Source: Streptosporangium violaceochromogenes
Lineage (GTDB): Bacteria; Actinomycetota; Actinomycetes; Streptosporangiales; Streptosporangiaceae
Assembly: GCF_014654615.1 (NCBI RefSeq)
Contig: NZ_BNBB01000010.1
Span: 154,211 to 218,210 of the forward strand
Reading direction: 5' to 3'
DNA: 64,000 nucleotides
Shown: piece by piece, positions 60,473 to 64,000 of the stretch
Position numbering within the stretch: position 1 is the first letter of the stretch
How the letters are laid out: every line of letters starts with the position of its first letter
Notes under the pieces: generated by a model
The model's database searches: none
Told to the model about the DNA's origin: nothing
The model's input: the letters and a program-made list of their open reading frames with translations, nothing else
Program-made: the position numbers and the translations under genes

Positions 60473-62203
60473 ATGCGCCTGCCATTCCGGCTCCGCCACC
60501 GGCACGCCGAGCCTGCTGGCCCCACCCCGGTCATCCCGGCTGTCTCGGTTGTCTCGGTTGTCCCGGTTACCTCCGTCGACCCGGCGTCGCCCGCGCCGGT
60601 CAAGGCCCCCCTGCTGCGTGAGCCACGACCGGCCGCATGGTGGATCATCCCCGCCGCGCTGCTGGTCGGCGGCACCGTAACCGCCGTGGCCTGGTGGCTG
60701 CTCAGCGGCCTGCCCCCGCTGTCGAAGGCGGCCGAGGAGGTGAACGCGCGGCAGGGCGCGCTACAGATCGCGCTGACCTCCGGAGCCGGGGTCGGTGCCG
60801 CCATCATGGTGATGCTCGCCTTCCGGCGTCAGCGCCACCAGGAACAGGCGGCCCTGGTCACCAGCCTGCACGCCGACCGCGCGGCCGGGCAGGCCGACCG
60901 CGCCGCCGTACTGGCCGAGCGGGTGGCCGAGCACAACCGGCAGGACGCCACCGAGCGCCGGGTCACCGAGCTGTACACCAAGGCCGTCGAACAGCTCGGC
61001 AACGGCAAGGCCGCCGTCCGGCTGGGCGGGCTGTACGCGCTGGAGCGCCTGGCCCAGAGCAACCCCGAGCACCGGCAGACGATCGTGAACGTGATCTGCG
61101 CCTACCTGCGCATGCCCTACGCTCCACCGGCCCCGCCCTCACCGGTCAATCCGGTCAATCCGGTTCAGGAGCGTGCCGAGGCCATGCGTGAGGCCCGCCG
61201 GCGTTACCGATCCCTGCGCGCCGCCCGGGGCCGGCCCCTTCCCGTCGCTCTTCTCCTCCCCTCCGGCGGCCCCCCCGCCGAAGACACCGAGGAGGAACGG
61301 CAGGTCCGGCTGACCGCTCAGCGCATCCTGGCCGACCATCTGCGTGACGAAGACCTCCCCGCCGGGCAGGACCGGGAGACGTCCGCCGGCCCGAAGTTCT
61401 GGGAGGGCATGCGCCTCGACCTCACCGGCGCCGCCCTCATCGACCTCGACCTCACCCGCTGCCGCGTCACCGCCGCCCGGTTCAGCGGGGCGACGTTCAC
61501 GGGGAAATCGCGTTTCGACGAGGCGACCTTCGCCGAGGACGCCTGCTTCGAACTGGCGACCTTCACCAAGCACGTCCGGTTCGACGGGGCGACCTTCACC
61601 TCCGCCGCCCGGTTCGACGAGACCACCTTCATGGAAGACGTCCAGTTCGACGGAACCGTCTTCAACGGCGACGCCGGATTCGAGCTGGCGACCTTCACCG
61701 GCAACGCCTGGTTCGACGGGGCGACCTTCACCTCCGCCGCCCGGTTCGACAGAACCGTCTTCATGAGCACCGTCCAGTTCGACGGAACCGTCTTCAACGG
61801 CGACGCCGGATTCGGCAGATCCACCTTCGGAGGAGACGCCTGGTTCGACGAGACCACCTTCACGGGAGACGCCCAGTTCGACCTGGCGAACTTCACCGGC
61901 GACGCCTGGTTCGGCAAGGCGGTCTTCACCGGCGACACGTGGTTCGGCGGGGCGTCCTTCGCCCGATATGTTCAGTTCGCCGGAGCGACCTTCACCAAGT
62001 ACGCCCCCCTCAGCCTGGCGACCTTCATCACATACGCCGGCCTCAACCTGGCGACCTTCACCACGCTCCCCCGGTTCGACCCGGTGACCCTCGCCAAGTA
62101 CCTCGGGTTCGGCGGTCCGGCCGTCACCAGGGGCGCCCAGTTGTTCGGAGACACACAGTTGTTCGGAGAACCACCCGCGAAGCGACGGAAGGATCCGGCC
62201 TGA
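60473..62203 (+). CDS. Membrane-anchored pentapeptide-repeat protein
   Basis: A 576-residue protein. Two membrane segments (WWIIPAALLVGGTVTAVAWWL at ~56-78 and ALTSGAGVGAAIMVMLAF at ~95-113) are followed by a helical region and a domain common in actinobacterial relatives (YTKAVEQLGNGKAAVRLGGLYALERLA). From about residue 315 to 545 there are some 40 pentapeptide repeats with central Phe (ATFTGNAWFDG pattern), forming a right-handed beta helix. The repeats are cytoplasmic if the two helices form a hairpin. The function is unknown; DNA-mimic activity is known for some relatives but not implied here. Repeat units are also similar at DNA level. Confidence 0.88.
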   Translation: MRLPFRLRHRHAEPAGPTPVIPAVSVVSVVPVTSVDPASPAPVKAPLLREPRPAAWWIIPAALLVGGTVTAVAWWLLSGLPPLSKAAEEVNARQGALQIALTSGAGVGAAIMVMLAFRRQRHQEQAALVTSLHADRAAGQADRAAVLAERVAEHNRQDATERRVTELYTKAVEQLGNGKAAVRLGGLYALERLAQSNPEHRQTIVNVICAYLRMPYAPPAPPSPVNPVNPVQERAEAMREARRRYRSLRAARGRPLPVALLLPSGGPPAEDTEEERQVRLTAQRILADHLRDEDLPAGQDRETSAGPKFWEGMRLDLTGAALIDLDLTRCRVTAARFSGATFTGKSRFDEATFAEDACFELATFTKHVRFDGATFTSAARFDETTFMEDVQFDGTVFNGDAGFELATFTGNAWFDGATFTSAARFDRTVFMSTVQFDGTVFNGDAGFGRSTFGGDAWFDETTFTGDAQFDLANFTGDAWFGKAVFTGDTWFGGASFARYVQFAGATFTKYAPLSLATFITYAGLNLATFTTLPRFDPVTLAKYLGFGGPAVTRGAQLFGDTQLFGEPPAKRRKDPA

Positions 62204-62221
62204 CGAGCCGCCCGGCCGATG

Positions 62222-63439
62222 TCAGAACGGCATCCCCATGCGGCGCGTGAGGCTGCGCAGGGGGGAGGAGACACGGCGCTGGGCGTCCAGCAGCCGTGTG
62301 ACCGTTTCGCGCGCCATCGGGTGATAGCGCGTCCGCTGCGCCGCGATCCTCTCCGCCCGCAGCACGCACTCCAGGGCCCTGTCCCATTTGCCCTCCCACA
62401 GCCAGGCGCGGGACAGGTCGATGAAGTGGTGCGAGGTGCGCTCGGCCGGCAGGGACGGCGGCAGGACCAGGTCGGTCCCCCGCCGGATCGCCTCATCGGC
62501 GTCTCCCAGCTCGACCGCGACGGCGACCTCGTGGATCGCGACGTTGGCCGGACCGAACAACAGGTCGTAGTCGGTGGTGTCGTGGCGGACCCTGCCGGCG
62601 ACCTCACGCGCCTGGCCCATGTGCTCCCAGGCGACCTCCGGCCGGTTGGCGCGCGCGGCCAGGATCGCGGCCCGCAGGTGGAGCGCGCCGTACACGCTGA
62701 GCAGGGGCCGGTGGTCCCTCAGCTCGGCCGCAAGGCGCCGCCGGGTCCTCTCCAGCAGGCTCAGGCCACCGTCGTAGGCGCCGGAGGCCATGAACACCGT
62801 GCTGCGCCGCAGATCGGCGACGGCCGGCAGCAGCGGGTCTCCCGCCCGCGCGCACGCCCACGCCACGCGCTCGACGGCGACGTGGAACAGGTCGAGATAA
62901 CCCAGCTTGTAGGCCATGGAGTCGGCGGCGCTGTAGGCCGACGCCAGGAGACGGAACGCCCCGGCGCGCTCACGGCCCCGGGCCCGGTGGGTGTGAACGA
63001 CGAGTTCGCCGATCAGGGCGGGAAGCATCGTCCCGAGCTCGACGTAGCGCGCCCCCTGCCGGAGACGGGTCGCCTGCCCGGTGGCGGCGCGGAGGTCGGG
63101 CAGGGAGCGGGCGGGAACGTCGAGCTCCGGCGGAATGTCCCAGTGCGCCAGCGCCTGGCGGATCTGGTGGATGGTCGCGTGGATCCGGTCGGTGCCGGCC
63201 GTACCGCCTCGGTACGGCTGGCCGGTCAGCTCGGTGACCTCGACGCGCAGCACCCGGGCGACGGCTCCGACGAGGGAGGGGGAGGCGGGTTTGTGGCCTC
63301 CCTCGACCTGGGCGATCAGGCTTCTGGAGCACGGTGTGTGGTCGGCGAGTTCGCGTTGCGTCAGTCCGCGTAATTTGCGGGCCCGTGCAATACGGTGTCC
63401 GATCGTGTCGTCGTCGGGCGAAAAAATATTACCGTGCAT
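62222..63439 (-). CDS. XRE-family regulator with helical-repeat C-terminus
   Basis: A 405-residue regulator: HTH_3 at ~12-70 (IGHRIARARKLRGLTQRELADHTPCSRSLIAQVEGG) and a long TPR-like helical domain. Such proteins are widespread in Streptomyces-like genomes and may be quorum- or peptide-responsive, although no ligand is evident. ATG at 63439 follows GAGG; a frame extension upstream to 63553 crosses the A+T-rich regulatory DNA and is rejected. Confidence 0.86.
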   Translation of the reverse strand: MHGNIFSPDDDTIGHRIARARKLRGLTQRELADHTPCSRSLIAQVEGGHKPASPSLVGAVARVLRVEVTELTGQPYRGGTAGTDRIHATIHQIRQALAHWDIPPELDVPARSLPDLRAATGQATRLRQGARYVELGTMLPALIGELVVHTHRARGRERAGAFRLLASAYSAADSMAYKLGYLDLFHVAVERVAWACARAGDPLLPAVADLRRSTVFMASGAYDGGLSLLERTRRRLAAELRDHRPLLSVYGALHLRAAILAARANRPEVAWEHMGQAREVAGRVRHDTTDYDLLFGPANVAIHEVAVAVELGDADEAIRRGTDLVLPPSLPAERTSHHFIDLSRAWLWEGKWDRALECVLRAERIAAQRTRYHPMARETVTRLLDAQRRVSSPLRSLTRRMGMPF

Positions 63440-63443
63440 ATGG

Positions 63444-63519
63444 CCTCGTGCCTCGTGGTGTCTCGACGGTCTTAAGAGTAGGCACGAGGTCTTCCCCGCG
63501 TCAGAAGATGTTCTTAAGA
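63444..63519. promoter_or_regulatory. Inverted repeats upstream of the XRE regulator gene
   Basis: CCTCGTGCC (63444-63452) and GGCACGAGG (63481-63489) form a perfect 9-base inverted repeat. The palindrome TCTTAAGA occurs twice (63470-63477 and 63512-63519), each beside ACGG or its mirror. These are good candidates for autoregulatory XRE sites. Confidence 0.5.
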
Positions 63520-63685
63520 CGGAGGTGATTCCCCCTGAATGGAAAATCCTCAAGAATGTGAAATTCTTTCGGAATCGACGGGGGAATGCGGGGGCGCCGG
63601 CGAACGCCGTACCGGCGGCCCCCGGCGGTCACGGCCGCGGCCGGCCTGATCGCGGTCGCGACGGCCAGGCCAGGCCAGGTGCGAT

Positions 63686-63733
63686 GCTGCGGCTGCGGCT
63701 GCGGCTGCGGCTGCGGCTGCGGCTGCGGCTGCG
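63686..63733. repeat. (GCTGCG)8 microsatellite
   Basis: Eight perfect hexamer copies in non-coding DNA, preceded by three GGCCA units at about 63663-63679. On the minus strand it reads as poly-alanine codons, which creates a spurious frame. The length probably varies between strains. Confidence 0.9.
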
Positions 63734-63805
63734 GAAAAGGACGAGTAAACCGGACAGAGGTGGGCTAGCCTTTCCATGACATTGGCCGCGTCCCCGGAGG
63801 TAACG

Positions 63806-63859
63806 ATGCAGCAGAGCAAGGTCACGGTCACCGTTTCGACGCGAGGGCGTGCCCGCTAA
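63806..63859 (+). CDS. 17-residue leader peptide
   Basis: ATG with a near-ideal GGAGG 4-5 bases upstream opens a 17-codon frame, MQQSKVTVTVSTRGRAR, ending TAA. The C-terminus is Arg-rich. The RNA after it can form alternative stems (63872-63966), as in translational or transcriptional attenuators. I do not recognise the peptide. The regulated gene would begin beyond 64000. Confidence 0.55.
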   Translation: MQQSKVTVTVSTRGRAR

Positions 63860-63871
63860 ACAGCAGGCCGG

Positions 63872-63966
63872 CGCTTCTCGCCTCGAAGCGGTCTCCGTTC
63901 TTCCATGACCGCTTCCTTTACCGAGGAGCTCTGTTTTCAGGGCCGAAGCGTTCTCACGTCGTGAGA
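63872..63966 (+). promoter_or_regulatory. Attenuator-like four-segment leader RNA
   Basis: Segment 1 CGCTTC (63872-63877), segment 2 GAAGCGGTC (63885-63893), segment 3 GACCGCTTC (63907-63915, followed by CTTT) and segment 4 GAAGCG (63945-63950) allow 1:2 plus 3:4, or 2:3 instead. A further hairpin TCTCAC-GTC-GTGAGA is at 63952-63966. Segment 2:3 with CTTT resembles a terminator. Confidence 0.5.
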
Positions 63967-64000
63967 CCGAGTAGCTGAAGACCGTCTGCGGGGTGGCTGC

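Noticed and set aside
63686..63733. Possible CRISPR-like array
   Set aside because: Simple hexamer repeat without spacers and no cas genes in the window.
63550..63831. Poly-alanine minus-strand frame at the right end
   Set aside because: Created by the GCTGCG microsatellite; not a gene.

Overview
The window is very G+C-rich DNA with almost uninterrupted coding, strong third-position G/C bias, many GTG starts and many 1-4 bp stop/start overlaps. The ergothioneine operon, two 'conservon' signalling modules (sensor kinase, roadblock, DUF742, small GTPase), paired FadE-type acyl-CoA dehydrogenases and TTGTCCACA-type DnaA boxes all point to a filamentous actinomycete. The Streptosporangiales are my best guess, by inference only. 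I saw no rRNA, tRNA, CRISPR array or intact insertion sequence.

Left part. Positions 59-7646 hold a cell-surface polysaccharide locus: UDP-GlcNAc 2-epimerase and UDP-ManNAc dehydrogenase (together giving UDP-ManNAcA) plus three glycosyltransferases. Positions 8200-16015 are a tight operon that imports an amino acid (binding lipoprotein, permease, ATPase). It then appears to degrade it by oxidative deamination (Leu/Val-type dehydrogenase), ThDP-dependent decarboxylation and aldehyde oxidation. Around 16.1-17.5 kb a 5'-truncated phosphotransferase gene abuts a frameshifted DUF234 ATPase remnant. Positions 17623-27609 are a divergent acyl-CoA catabolic locus: a two-subunit acyl-CoA dehydrogenase and an FAD oxidase on the minus strand; a thiolase-like/DUF35 pair, NDP-forming acyl-CoA synthetase, RpiR regulator, SDR and MaoC hydratase on the plus strand.

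Middle part. A flotillin with a small NfeD-like partner (27.7-29.5 kb) is followed by a Tat-exported spermidine-dehydrogenase-like flavoprotein (30.0-32.1 kb). Two convergent conservons follow (32.4-39.6 kb), of which only one has a GTPase. Next come a DUF998 membrane protein, a perfect inverted pair of DnaA boxes, a small unknown gene and a TetR regulator. At 42.1-45.3 kb a two-gene, translationally coupled operon encodes a TIR-TIR-GUN4-like protein and a membrane-anchored SPFH/band-7-like protein with internal repeats. This is the most likely undescribed system in the window.

Right part. An ECF sigma/anti-sigma pair and a second, convergent anti-sigma-like gene precede egtABCD (ergothioneine, no egtE). 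Then come an ABC-2 permease remnant, an orphan binding lipoprotein, a GntR regulator, small genes, and a tryptophan/aromatic catabolic operon (kynureninase plus the lower meta-cleavage pathway) opposite an IclR regulator. The window ends with a membrane pentapeptide-repeat protein, an XRE regulator, a (GCTGCG)8 microsatellite, and a 17-codon leader ORF followed by four segments with attenuator-like alternative pairing. The gene this leader would control lies outside the window.
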